A DNA stretch of 13,611 nt from Spirochaetaceae bacterium (GTDB lineage Bacteria > Spirochaetota > Spirochaetia > Treponematales > Breznakiellaceae): positions 1-13,611 of the forward strand of contig JAIRXO010000116.1 of NCBI GenBank assembly GCA_031268255.1, in the 5' to 3' direction. This document shows, piece by piece, positions 1 to 8,000 of this stretch. The notes under the pieces are model-generated. The model worked only from the letters and a program-made list of their open reading frames with translations, did no database searches and was not told the DNA's origin. The translations under genes were made by a program, and so were the position numbers. How positions within the stretch are numbered: the stretch's first letter is position 1; the number at the start of each line of letters is the position of its first letter.

Positions 1-666
1 CACTAAAACCGTTATGATAATGGCGATGATGATGATGTAGTTAATCGGAAACTTGTGTACCGCCCCGGTAAGGCCCTCCCCGGCGCCGAAAACCAGCCCG
101 TGACCTTCCACATAACGCACCGAATTTGTACCCAGTATCCTGAAACGGTCATCAAAGCCGCCAATGGGCTGGGCCCCGTAGGGCGGGCGGTCAAAGTACA
201 ATGACGTAACGCCGTACACGGCAACCTGGGAACCGAGGGTCGCTATAAAGGCCGGAACCTTGAGCCTGGCGATGAAGGCCCCGTTGAGAAAGCCAAAAAC
301 GCCGCAGGCAGCCATGGCAAACAATACCGGAACAATGAAGGGCAGTATAGGGAGATTGGGGTACATTCGCCGCGAATAGTCCGCCGTTTGCAGCAGTGAT
401 GCCGAAAGAACCGCAGCCAGCCCTACCTGCCTTCCCGCCGAAAGGTCAACCCCGCCTGTAATGAGTATGCCGCCTATTCCCATGGCTATGATTATTCTTG
501 TGGCGGACATATTGAGTATGTTGAGGAAGTTTTTTACCGAAAGAAACGAAGGTTCCTCTATGGTGATTATCAGTACGAGTACGATAAACACAAAGTATAT
601 GGCGTACTGAAATATAAAGTTTGTGACATCCTTTAGTCCGAATTTACGAACCGGTAATTCTTCCAT
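1..666 (-). CDS. mglC: Galactose/methylgalactoside ABC transporter permease MglC (partial, C-terminus beyond window)
   Basis: This is the inner-membrane permease of a galactose/glucose ABC importer, which forms the channel through which sugar delivered by MglB passes, powered by MglA. The reading frame begins with ATG at 666 and stays open for 222 codons to the window edge. Enterobacterial MglC has about 336 residues, so roughly the last third is missing. Hydrophobic segments lie near residues 20-36, 58-72, 78-92, 107-130, 138-155 and 207-222. The family-typical stretch GGVDLSAGRQVGLAA is at residues 71-85 and supports the MglC/RbsC permease family strongly. A Shine-Dalgarno core GGAG at 677-674 sits 7 bases before the start. 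The gene follows the mglA stop by 14 bases, so it is the last visible gene of an mglB-mglA-mglC operon. Sugar specificity comes from the neighbours, not from this protein. Confidence 0.93.
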   Translation of the reverse strand, partial: MEELPVRKFGLKDVTNFIFQYAIYFVFIVLVLIITIEEPSFLSVKNFLNILNMSATRIIIAMGIGGILITGGVDLSAGRQVGLAAVLSASLLQTADYSRRMYPNLPILPFIVPVLFAMAACGVFGFLNGAFIARLKVPAFIATLGSQVAVYGVTSLYFDRPPYGAQPIGGFDDRFRILGTNSVRYVEGHGLVFGAGEGLTGAVHKFPINYIIIIAIIITVLV

Positions 667-673
667 GGTATTA

Positions 674-677
674 CTCC
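674..677 (-). promoter_or_regulatory. Shine-Dalgarno site of mglC
   Basis: GGAG on the minus strand, 7 bases before the ATG at 666, inside the 14-base gap after the mglA stop codon. It supports the chosen mglC start and translation from an operon mRNA. Confidence 0.75.
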
Positions 678-680
678 GTT

Positions 681-2192
681 TTACATAAATTGCGCCGCGA
701 GACGCATGATTTTTTCCTGGTCCGCTTCGCGGCCTTCCAGTATGCCGGTTACTCTTCCGGCGCACATTACCATGATACGGTCCGAAATGCCTAAAAGTTC
801 GGGCATTTCAGACGAAATCATGATGATGCTCTTGCCCTGTCTGGCCAGATCAATAATGATCGTATAGATTTCGTACTTCGCGCTGACATCTATGCCCCTG
901 GTCGGTTCGTCGAGGATGAGTATATCAGGCTGGGTGAGGAGCCAGCGGGCAAAGAGAACTTTTTGCTGGTTGCCGCCTGAGAGATCCCGTATCTTGTTTT
1001 TCGCGCTGGGCGTCTTTACCTTGAGGGCCTGGATGTTTTTAAGCGCGTCATTTTCGCCCTGTTTTTCGTTGATGAGTCCCAGAGGGCCTATGTAACGCTT
1101 CAGGTTGGCGAGGAGCATATTCTCCTTGACTGAAAGCATGGGGATAATTCCCGTCGCCCGCCTTTCTTCGGTAAGGAGGGCCATCTTGTGGGACTTTGCC
1201 TGGGTGGGATTTTTGATGGTTACTTCCTGGCCGTCTATATAAATATGGCCGCTTTCCACTGACCTGAGGCCGAAGAGGGCCTCGACCAGTTCGGTGCGCT
1301 GGGCGCCGACCAGTCCTCCTATGCCGAGGATTTCTCCCCGGCGTACCGAAAAACTTACATCCTTAAATGATCCGCCGTGCGGCGAAGTAAGAGCCTCTAC
1401 TTTAAGCAGAACCTTTCCCGGCACATTGTCCTTGGGCGGAAAGCGGCTGCTGAGATCGCGGCCTACCATGTATTTGATGATGAGGCTTGTGGTCAATGAT
1501 TCTGCCTGATAGGTTCCTACATGACGGCCATCCCGCATGATGGAGACATCGTCTGATATGGTAAGTATTTCTTCTATCTTGTGGGAAATATATATTATGG
1601 CGACCCCTTCTCCCCGAAGCCGCCTGATGATTTCAAAAAGCTGGGATACCTCATGCTCGGTAAGCGACGAGGTAGGTTCATCCATGATGATTACCTTTGC
1701 GTTATACGAAACAGCCTTTGCGATTTCCAGGGACTGGGTCTTGGATACAGAAAGTTTCCCGACCCATATCCTGGGATCAATTTCCATATTGAGTTTTTTG
1801 AAAAGCTCAACCGTGTTCCGGTACATTCGTTTATGATCCACAAATTTGAAAGGTCCCGCGCCCCGGCTGGGATAACGGCCAAGCCAGAGGTTTTCCATTA
1901 CGCTGCGGTACGGTATGGAGAGGAGTTCCTGGTGTATCATGGAGATCCCCGCGTCAAGAGCCTGGCGGGAATCATTAAAACGCACCGGCTTTCCGTCCAG
2001 GATTATTTCGCCGGAATCAGGCTCGTAAATACCAAACAGGCACTTCATCAGCGATGATTTTCCCGCGCCGTTTTCCCCCATGAGGGCGTGGACCGTCCCT
2101 GGCCTGATATTGATGGAAACATCATCAAGGGCCTTTACGCCGGGAAAGGATTTGGAGATATGCTGTATTTGCAGTATAAAATCTTCTGCCAT
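681..2192 (-). CDS. mglA: Galactose/methylgalactoside ABC transporter ATP-binding protein MglA
   Basis: This is the cytoplasmic ATPase of the Mgl sugar importer, with two fused ABC domains. From the ATG at 2192 it has 503 residues, normal for the family. In domain 1 the Walker A motif GENGAGKSS is at 39-47, a family-typical degenerate signature LSVSKTQ at 147-153, Walker B VIIMDEPTSS at 167-176, and the switch histidine in YISHK at 204. In domain 2 the P-loop is degenerate (GLVGAQRTE, 293-301), while a canonical signature LSGGNQQ is at 404-410 and Walker B ILILDEPTRGID at 424-435. This asymmetry is standard for MglA/RbsA proteins, in which the two composite ATP sites are not equivalent. An in-frame GTG at 2210 could add six residues, but it lies too close to the mglB stop to have a usable ribosome site. 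The ATG lies 21 bases after mglB and gives the family-like N-terminus MAEDFILQIQHISKSFPG. Confidence 0.95.
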   Translation of the reverse strand: MAEDFILQIQHISKSFPGVKALDDVSINIRPGTVHALMGENGAGKSSLMKCLFGIYEPDSGEIILDGKPVRFNDSRQALDAGISMIHQELLSIPYRSVMENLWLGRYPSRGAGPFKFVDHKRMYRNTVELFKKLNMEIDPRIWVGKLSVSKTQSLEIAKAVSYNAKVIIMDEPTSSLTEHEVSQLFEIIRRLRGEGVAIIYISHKIEEILTISDDVSIMRDGRHVGTYQAESLTTSLIIKYMVGRDLSSRFPPKDNVPGKVLLKVEALTSPHGGSFKDVSFSVRRGEILGIGGLVGAQRTELVEALFGLRSVESGHIYIDGQEVTIKNPTQAKSHKMALLTEERRATGIIPMLSVKENMLLANLKRYIGPLGLINEKQGENDALKNIQALKVKTPSAKNKIRDLSGGNQQKVLFARWLLTQPDILILDEPTRGIDVSAKYEIYTIIIDLARQGKSIIMISSEMPELLGISDRIMVMCAGRVTGILEGREADQEKIMRLAAQFM

Positions 2193-2213
2193 ACCACTGG
2201 TCCCACGCACCGC

Positions 2214-3221
2214 CTACTGAAACTGCGTGTAATTGTCTTTGGTAACTTTTTGATAGGGAACCCAGATATATTTGCCGCCGACAAGGGGCCAGTCAGTGCT
2301 GTCAGGACCGGCGCCTGAGGCGAGGGCATAGGCCAGGTCAAATGTCGCCTTGCCCTGGTTCTGGGCGTCGTTCAGTACCGTGCCAAGAAGGGTTCCCTGG
2401 GCAAGGGCCTGGAGAGCCGGGGCAGTGGCGTCAACGCCGACAACGGGAATATATTTGTTGTTGGAAAAATAACCTGCCTTGCGGAGGGACTCGATGGCGC
2501 CGAGGGCCATGTCGTCGTTATTGCAGAATACCACTTCGATACGGTCGCCGAAACGGGCGTAGAAAGCGTCCATCTTCTCCACAGCCCTTGGCCTGTCCCA
2601 CATGGCGGTATCTTCGGCAAGCCGTTCAACCTTGATTCCGGCGGCCTGTACGGCTTTAACGGAATATTCGGTGCGGAGTTCGGCATCCTGGTGTCCTGGT
2701 TCACCCTTGAGCATGATGTACTGGAGTACGCCGTCCCTGTTTTTGTCAGCTTCGGGATGGGATTTCCAGTACGCGGCGACAATTTGGCCCTGCATGGTTC
2801 CTGATTCCTCGGCTTTGGCGCCTACATAGTACACCCTGTCCCAACTGTTCATGTCCTCAGGCAGAGGCTCGCGGTTGAAGAAAACCAGCGGGGTGTTCTT
2901 TGCCCTGGCGTTGTTAATGATGGCCGCGGCGGCGGTACGGTCCACGGGGTTGACGGCAATGGCGTCCATCTGTTTTGAGAGGAAGGCGTCAATCTGATCG
3001 TTCTGGATGGGCTGGGCGTTCTGGGAATCCACGACTTCTACCCTGGCCTTGTCCTTGCCGGCTTTTTCAATCGCGTTACGGGTATAGGACATAAAGGTGT
3101 CGTCAAATTTATAAATCGCCACGCCGATTTTTGGCAGGCCGCCGGAATTGTTCCCCTGGGACCTGGTACAGGATGTGACGCAAAGAACAGCCAAAAGGGC
3201 CAGTGCCAGTACTTTTTTCAT
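2214..3221 (-). CDS. mglB: Galactose/glucose-binding lipoprotein MglB
   Basis: This is the substrate-binding component of the Mgl importer, 335 residues. A lysine-start hydrophobic signal ends in the lipobox-like VTSC with the predicted lipidated cysteine at 18, so the protein is probably membrane-anchored rather than free in the periplasm. By my alignment from memory with the E. coli galactose/glucose-binding protein, essentially all sugar contacts are kept: D41 and F43 (YKFDDTF), N116 (FFNREP), H177, D179 and R183 (GEPGHQDAELR), W208 (DTAMWD), N235, D264 and N284. The calcium loop is also recognisable (D159, N161, D163, Q167, with E229 as the distant ligand). The binding protein should therefore bind D-glucose and/or D-galactose. 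Treponema homologues include a reported glucose binder, so the galactose name should not be taken literally. It is the first gene of the operon, with a strong ribosome site. Confidence 0.95.
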   Translation of the reverse strand: MKKVLALALLAVLCVTSCTRSQGNNSGGLPKIGVAIYKFDDTFMSYTRNAIEKAGKDKARVEVVDSQNAQPIQNDQIDAFLSKQMDAIAVNPVDRTAAAAIINNARAKNTPLVFFNREPLPEDMNSWDRVYYVGAKAEESGTMQGQIVAAYWKSHPEADKNRDGVLQYIMLKGEPGHQDAELRTEYSVKAVQAAGIKVERLAEDTAMWDRPRAVEKMDAFYARFGDRIEVVFCNNDDMALGAIESLRKAGYFSNNKYIPVVGVDATAPALQALAQGTLLGTVLNDAQNQGKATFDLAYALASGAGPDSTDWPLVGGKYIWVPYQKVTKDNYTQFQ

Positions 3222-3228
3222 ATTATAG

Positions 3229-3233
3229 CTCCT
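3229..3233 (-). promoter_or_regulatory. Shine-Dalgarno site of mglB
   Basis: AGGAG on the minus strand, 7 bases before the ATG at 3221. It fixes the mglB start and excludes the longer overlapping frame that runs from 3427. Confidence 0.85.
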
Positions 3234-3263
3234 AAGAATTTAATAGAGGAATCTAAAGCCGAA

Positions 3264-3287
3264 AATTCAAATTTGATATTTTGAATT
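3264..3287. promoter_or_regulatory. AT-rich inverted repeat upstream of mglB (candidate operator)
   Basis: The 8-base arms AATTCAAA (3264-3271) and TTTGAATT (3280-3287) are perfect inverted repeats with an 8-base spacer. The left arm also lies in a second perfect palindrome, TCAAATTTGA (3267-3276). The site lies about 43-66 bases before the mglB start, where an operator or activator site would be expected. No convincing -35/-10 pair could be placed around it, consistent with a promoter needing an activator. The AT-rich background makes short palindromes fairly likely by chance, so the regulatory role is inference. Confidence 0.35.
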
Positions 3288-3336
3288 CGCCTCAAGTGAA
3301 ACCCCTTGCTTTTAAGGATAGTTTCCGGGGGGAATT

Positions 3337-3366
3337 TTCTAAATACGATTTTTATTCTAAATTTAG
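3337..3366. repeat. Direct repeat TTCTAAAT plus palindrome upstream of mglB
   Basis: TTCTAAAT occurs at 3337-3344 and again at 3355-3362, exactly 18 bases apart. The second copy runs into the perfect palindrome CTAAATTTAG (3357-3366). AraC-type regulators often bind two direct half-sites about two helix turns apart, and such a regulator is encoded by the next gene upstream. The spacing is slightly short for two turns (about 21 bases), so this is only a candidate site. The rest of the 3222-3452 gap shows no gene. Confidence 0.3.
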
Positions 3367-3452
3367 CACAAAGACGGCTTTTCCACGGGAGCTTGCCGGC
3401 ATAGCACAAAACACGCAAAAAAAGCATAAAGAGTGCGGTTATAGAGGATGAA

Positions 3453-4937
3453 TTACGGACCGCGTTTGCGGGCGTACTCAGAGGGCGTTATTCCCATTGT
3501 TTTTTTGAAGGCCCTGCTGAAATAGTTCGCGTTGGAAAATCCGCAAAGTACGGCCAGTTCCTTGATGCTTCTGACTCCCGCTGAAAGTTCCCTGCAGGCC
3601 CGCCGTATACGCTGTCCGGCAAGGTGGCTTGAGAAGCTCTCGCCGGTTTCGGAACAGACGATGCGGGAGAGGTGGGCCGCGCTTATGCCCGCTCTTTGCG
3701 CGGCGTCATCCAGGGAAATGGGTTCGCCGTAATGCTCCGCGATAAAACGGAGGGCCGCGCTTACCCGCCGGTCCGTATCCGCTTCCCGTAACGCAGGCCC
3801 GGAGCAAGAGAGCGATTCCAGGGTGAGCGAAATAAGGTAGGCGGCCTGTTCAGCGTCTTTTGAGTCTTGTACCGCAAGGCGCATCTGGGTTTTTCCGGCG
3901 CTGACGATTTCCCCGCCGCTGCCTCCGGCCAGGGCGGCCAGGGCTCCTGCCAGTATGGCCCTGTCTCCGTCTCCGTGTTGTCCAAGGCCGGAACTCCACC
4001 GGGCAAACGCGGCCTGTACCGCCTGAAAGGAGGAACAGTTTGCCGCGTCGATAATTGCCTGAAGTTCATCCCCCCTGTTCCGGCCAACTCCTCCGGCTAT
4101 GTCAGCCACGAGTTCGCGCCAGGTATCTTTGAGGGAGGCGCCCTGGGATACTCTCCCAAGGGCATAGCGTATCTGGGGATTGCCCGTACTCTTTAAGGCT
4201 TCCTCTATGGCTTCCTTTGACCGGGAAGTATTGCCGTTTTTTATAAACAGGGGGAGAAGCCCCCCTGTGTCAGAACCTGCCACGCAGTCAAGCCTGTTGG
4301 TGATTTCCCTTTTGACCAGGGTTTCTTCATCGGGGAAAAGAGGATGATAGGGCGTCTTTGGATCATTTTGCCGGTACAGCGCCGCGAAGTGGCCGATAAG
4401 CTGTACGCCGGTTTTGAGGGACAGCCATTCGGCGCAGGCGTCCGTGAGCGGCGAGGCGGGACTGCCTGAGAGCAGCGAATAGACAAAGCCCGCCTCAATG
4501 AGGGGCTTTGCCAGCTTGAGTTTTTCCAGCGCCGATGCGGAGCGGATGGCGTTGTCCTTGACCGCGTTGAGGCGGGACAGGGCCCCCCGCAGCGCATCGG
4601 CCAGGAGGTCCTGGTTTACGGGTTTGAGGAGGTACCGGTATACACCCAGGGAAAAAGCCTCCCGTGCCAGGTCAAAGCGTTCACAGGCGGTAAACAGTAT
4701 GAATACGCTGTCAGGAACCAGGGGCCGCAGTTCCCTGAGGGCTTCAAGGCCGCTGAGGCCGCCCAGGCGCGGATCCATGATGATAATGTCGGGCCTGGTT
4801 CCACAGACACCCTCCACGGCGCTTCCCAGGTCCCCGGCGGCGCCGCAGATTTCAAGGCCGGGAAAGGCTTTTTTTATGGCCGCCGAAAGGCTTTCCAGTA
4901 CGGGGAATTCTTCATCAACAAGGAAAATGCGGTTCAT
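3453..4937 (-). CDS. Response regulator with AraC-type DNA-binding domain (YesN-like)
   Basis: A 494-residue cytoplasmic transcription factor. The N-terminal receiver domain (about 1-125) has the acidic pair D8/E9, phospho-acceptor D55 (IIIMDPRLGG), conserved T83 and K105 (YLLKPV), so it should accept phosphate from a histidine kinase. The C-terminal part (about 391-491) is an AraC/XylS double helix-turn-helix, recognisable by ISLDDAAQRAGISAAHLSR and the closing GFSNANYFSRAFKKTMGITPSEY. The middle (about 130-385) is a helical region I cannot assign, of a size normal for YesN-type proteins. No histidine kinase is encoded in the window. The gene is 231 bases upstream of mglB on the same strand, and such regulators often sit beside sugar ABC transporter genes, so control of mglBAC is likely but unproven. 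No Shine-Dalgarno site precedes the ATG; a candidate promoter lies immediately upstream. Confidence 0.92.
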   Translation of the reverse strand: MNRIFLVDEEFPVLESLSAAIKKAFPGLEICGAAGDLGSAVEGVCGTRPDIIIMDPRLGGLSGLEALRELRPLVPDSVFILFTACERFDLAREAFSLGVYRYLLKPVNQDLLADALRGALSRLNAVKDNAIRSASALEKLKLAKPLIEAGFVYSLLSGSPASPLTDACAEWLSLKTGVQLIGHFAALYRQNDPKTPYHPLFPDEETLVKREITNRLDCVAGSDTGGLLPLFIKNGNTSRSKEAIEEALKSTGNPQIRYALGRVSQGASLKDTWRELVADIAGGVGRNRGDELQAIIDAANCSSFQAVQAAFARWSSGLGQHGDGDRAILAGALAALAGGSGGEIVSAGKTQMRLAVQDSKDAEQAAYLISLTLESLSCSGPALREADTDRRVSAALRFIAEHYGEPISLDDAAQRAGISAAHLSRIVCSETGESFSSHLAGQRIRRACRELSAGVRSIKELAVLCGFSNANYFSRAFKKTMGITPSEYARKRGP

Positions 4938-4954
4938 ATTATTATTTGTTTTAT

Positions 4955-4983
4955 AGTATAATCCATCAATTTGAATTTGCCAG
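4955..4983 (-). promoter_or_regulatory. Candidate promoter of the response regulator gene
   Basis: On the minus strand CTGGCA (4983-4978, four of six matches to TTGACA) and TATACT (4960-4955, five of six to TATAAT) are 17 bases apart. Transcription would begin near 4948, giving a leader of about 11 bases without a Shine-Dalgarno sequence. Confidence 0.45.
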
Positions 4984-4986
4984 AAA

Positions 4987-4997
4987 ACGCGGCGCGT
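4987..4997. promoter_or_regulatory. GC-rich inverted repeat between divergent promoters
   Basis: ACGC-GGC-GCGT is a short inverted repeat standing out as a GC-rich patch in an AT-rich gap. It lies between the two candidate -35 boxes (4978-4983 minus, 5006-5011 plus), a position suited to an operator acting on both genes. It is short, so chance is a real alternative. Confidence 0.2.
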
Positions 4998-5005
4998 CTG
5001 TCTAA

Positions 5006-5034
5006 TTGTATATTTTTTCGTTTTCTTGTATAAA
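5006..5034 (+). promoter_or_regulatory. Candidate promoter of gltBD
   Basis: TTGTAT (5006-5011) and TATAAA (5029-5034) are separated by 17 bases. The -10 matches the sigma70 consensus at five of six bases, the -35 at only three. Transcription would begin near 5041, giving a leader of about 16 bases that includes the gltB ribosome site. Confidence 0.45.
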
Positions 5035-5045
5035 TATGTATTATT

Positions 5046-5051
5046 AGGGAG
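5046..5051 (+). promoter_or_regulatory. Shine-Dalgarno site of gltB
   Basis: AGGGAG ends 5 bases before the ATG at 5057 and fixes the start. Confidence 0.8.
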
Positions 5052-5056
5052 TCATC

Positions 5057-8000
5057 ATGGAGCAGCGCGAAGGGGGAGAACAGCCCCGGGGTTTATATGA
5101 CAGGGATTTTGAACATGACGCGTGCGGTATCGCGTTTGTCGCGGATATTAAAGGAAGAAAATCCCACACCGTACTTGAACGGGGGCTGGATGTTCTGGAG
5201 AGAATGGAGCACCGGGGCGCCGAAAGCGCGGACAATAAAACCGGCGACGGCGCCGGCCTTCTTATGCAGATTCCCCATGAGTATTACCTGAAAATAAATC
5301 CCGCCCTGGGAACCCCCGGCGGCTATGGGACAGGGCTCCTTTTCCTTCCCGGAGCGGGGGCCGAAAACGCCGCTTCCTCCAAAACGCGCGACGAGCTTTG
5401 CGCCGCGATTCAGGCCAGATTCGGGGAGATTGCCGCTTCCCTCGGGCTTTCGGTTCAATCCTGGAGGGATGTCGTTACCGATTCCGAAGACATAGGCGTC
5501 ATGGCTGCCTCGGCGGAACCCCTGATCAGGCAGGTCTTTGTCTTTCCCGGCGAGGGCTTTTCATCCGGGGCGGACGGCGGCGTTTCGGACCTGGAATTCG
5601 CCCTGTATTTGCTCCGTAGAAAATTTGAAAAGGCCCTCAGGGAAGAAAGCGATTTTGCCCTGGTCAGGGACTGCTATTTCCCTTCCCTGTCATCCCGTAC
5701 CATAGTGTACAAGGGCATGCTCATGTCCAGCCAGCTTCGGAACTATTATCCTGAACTCAGCGATCCCTTTGTAAAAACCGCTGTGGCCCTGGTTCATTCC
5801 CGCTTTTCCACCAATACCTTTCCCGCCTGGCCCCTGGCCCAGCCTTTCCGCATGCTGGCGCATAACGGGGAGATAAACACCATAAACGGGAACCGTTTCT
5901 GGATGGCCGCCCGGGAGGCTCTTTTTGCCCATCCCCGTTTCGGCTCTCACCTCAAAGATATTTTCCCCGTGCTGGAAAGCGGGGCCAGTGATTCGGCAAG
6001 CCTTGACAATGCCCTGGAACTTTTGGTCATGGCGGGCCGCAGCCTTCCCCATGCCCTGATGATGCTCATCCCCGAATCATGGAATGACCGCAACCCCATA
6101 CCCGGCGAACTCAAGTCCTTTTACGAATACCACGCCTGCATAATGGAACCCTGGGACGGGCCTGCGGCCCTGGTATTCTGCGATGGCCGTTATGTGGGCG
6201 GAACCCTTGACCGGAACGGTCTCAGGCCGTCCCGGTATACGGTAACCAGGGACGACCTTATTGTCATGGCCTCAGAGACAGGGGTCCAGGATTTCAGGGG
6301 CAGGGACCTGGTCTACAAGGGCCGGCTCCTTCCGGGCAAACTCCTCCTTGTTGATTTGGAACAGGGCCGCATCATTCCCGATGACGAGGTCAAAGGGGGA
6401 ATCTGCGCGCGCCGGCCCTATGGCGAGTGGGTGCGGAACAATACCCTGTGTCTCCCCCAGGACCTTGACGCTCTCCCCTCCGGCCCTGAGACAGACGGGC
6501 GTATTGTCGCTTTTATGGAAAGGGCTCTGGGCTATACCAGGGAGGATAGGGATACCCTGCTCCTTTCCATGGCCGCTTCGGGACAGGAGCCGGCCAGTTC
6601 CATGGGGACCGATACGCCCCTGGCAATATTCTCCGGCAAGAGCCAGCGGGTTTACGCATACTTCAAGCAGATTTTCGCCCAGGTAACCAATCCACCCATA
6701 GATTCAATACGCGAAGACCTGGTAATGACACTGACCAGTTTTATCGGGAGCCAGTCCAATCTTCTTGACGAAACGGAAAAACACTGCCGCCGCGTCAAGG
6801 TACTCAATCCCATCATCACCGAAGAGGACTTGGAGAAACTTAAAACCCTGGACAGGGCCTTTGTTTTCGGCGCCCTGGACGCCACCTTTGACGCGCGCGG
6901 GGCCGCCGCGGAAAAAGGCAGTACGGAAAAAGACATCGCTAAAACAGGCGCGGAAACCCAGGCGGTCCCGGCCCTTGAGGCGGGTCTTGACCGCCTGGTC
7001 CAGGAAGCCCTTAAAGCCCTTGATGAAGGCGTCTCGTTTCTGGTGCTGTCCGACCGGGCGGCCCTTGATCCTGAAAGTGGCCGCGCCGCCATACCCGCGC
7101 TGCTTGCCGCCGGGGCGGTTCATCACGGGCTTATCAGGGCCGGAAAGCGCATGGCTGCGTCCCTCATCATAGACTCAGCCGAACCCCGGGAGGTCATGCA
7201 CTTCGCCCTGCTTTTCGGCTACGGCGCGGACCTGATCCTTCCCTACGGGGCCTTTGCCGCCATAGCCTCCCTCTGCCGGAGCAGCGACGCGGGCAGGGCG
7301 GGGGACTATGCCCACGCCCGGAAGAATTACCTCAAGGGACTCCAAAAGGCCATACTCAAGATCATGTCCAAAATGGGAACCAGTACTCTCAGGTCCTACC
7401 GGGGCGCCCAGATTTTTGAGGCTGTGGGTCTTGGGGAGGCTGTTATAGAAAAGTGTTTCAGGGGAACCGTGAGCCGCATAGGCGGCATTGGCTTTGCCGG
7501 GCTCGAAGAGGAAGCCCTTTCCAGGTACAGGGAGGCACAGAAATTCTGGGAAGAATCCCCGCCGCCGGACGAGGCGCAACCGGGAGGGCGTTTTGACGAT
7601 TACCTGCTTGCCGGAGACGGCCAGTACCGCTGGCGCAAGAAGGGCGAGAGGCACGCCTGGAATCCCGATACCATCCACCTCCTTCAATGGGCAGCCCGCT
7701 CCGGCGATTACGGAAAATTCAGGCAGTTTACCGAAGCGGCCAACGCCCTCAACCGGAGTCCCCATGTGATACGGGGCCTTTTGGACTTCGCCGTTCCTTC
7801 GTCATCAAAGAACGGGCCTGTTCCCCTCGAAGAAGTGGAAAGCGTCGAAAAAATCATGAAGCGTTTTACCACCGGCGCCATGTCCTTTGGTTCAATCTCA
7901 AGGGAAGCCCACGAGACCATAGCCGTCGCGATGAACTCCATCAACGGCAGGTCAAACTCAGGCGAGGGCGGTGAGGACCCCGAGCGTTTTGCCGTGCGTC

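Noticed and set aside
1581..2057. A 158-codon frame on the plus strand inside mglA
   Set aside because: It is antisense to the conserved first ATPase domain, with no start signal and no recognisable domain.
681..2192. Non-canonical signature and second P-loop in MglA as signs of gene decay
   Set aside because: LSVSKTQ-type and GLVGAQRTE-type sites are normal for double sugar ATPases of the MglA/RbsA group.
2193..2210. GTG at 2210 as the mglA start
   Set aside because: It is 3 bases after the mglB stop without usable ribosome-site spacing, and the six extra residues are not typical of the family; the ATG at 2192 is preferred, although the GTG cannot be excluded.
3218..3427. A 69-codon frame on the minus strand covering the mglB upstream gap
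   Set aside because: It overlaps the mglB ribosome site and start, runs through the AT-rich palindromes, has no Shine-Dalgarno site and its composition looks like translated non-coding DNA.
3405..3450. Possible terminator of the regulator gene (seven T residues at 3423-3417 on the minus strand)
   Set aside because: Only a 3-4 base stem (GCA/TGC or CGCA/TGCG) can be formed before or across the T-run, too weak to call an intrinsic terminator.
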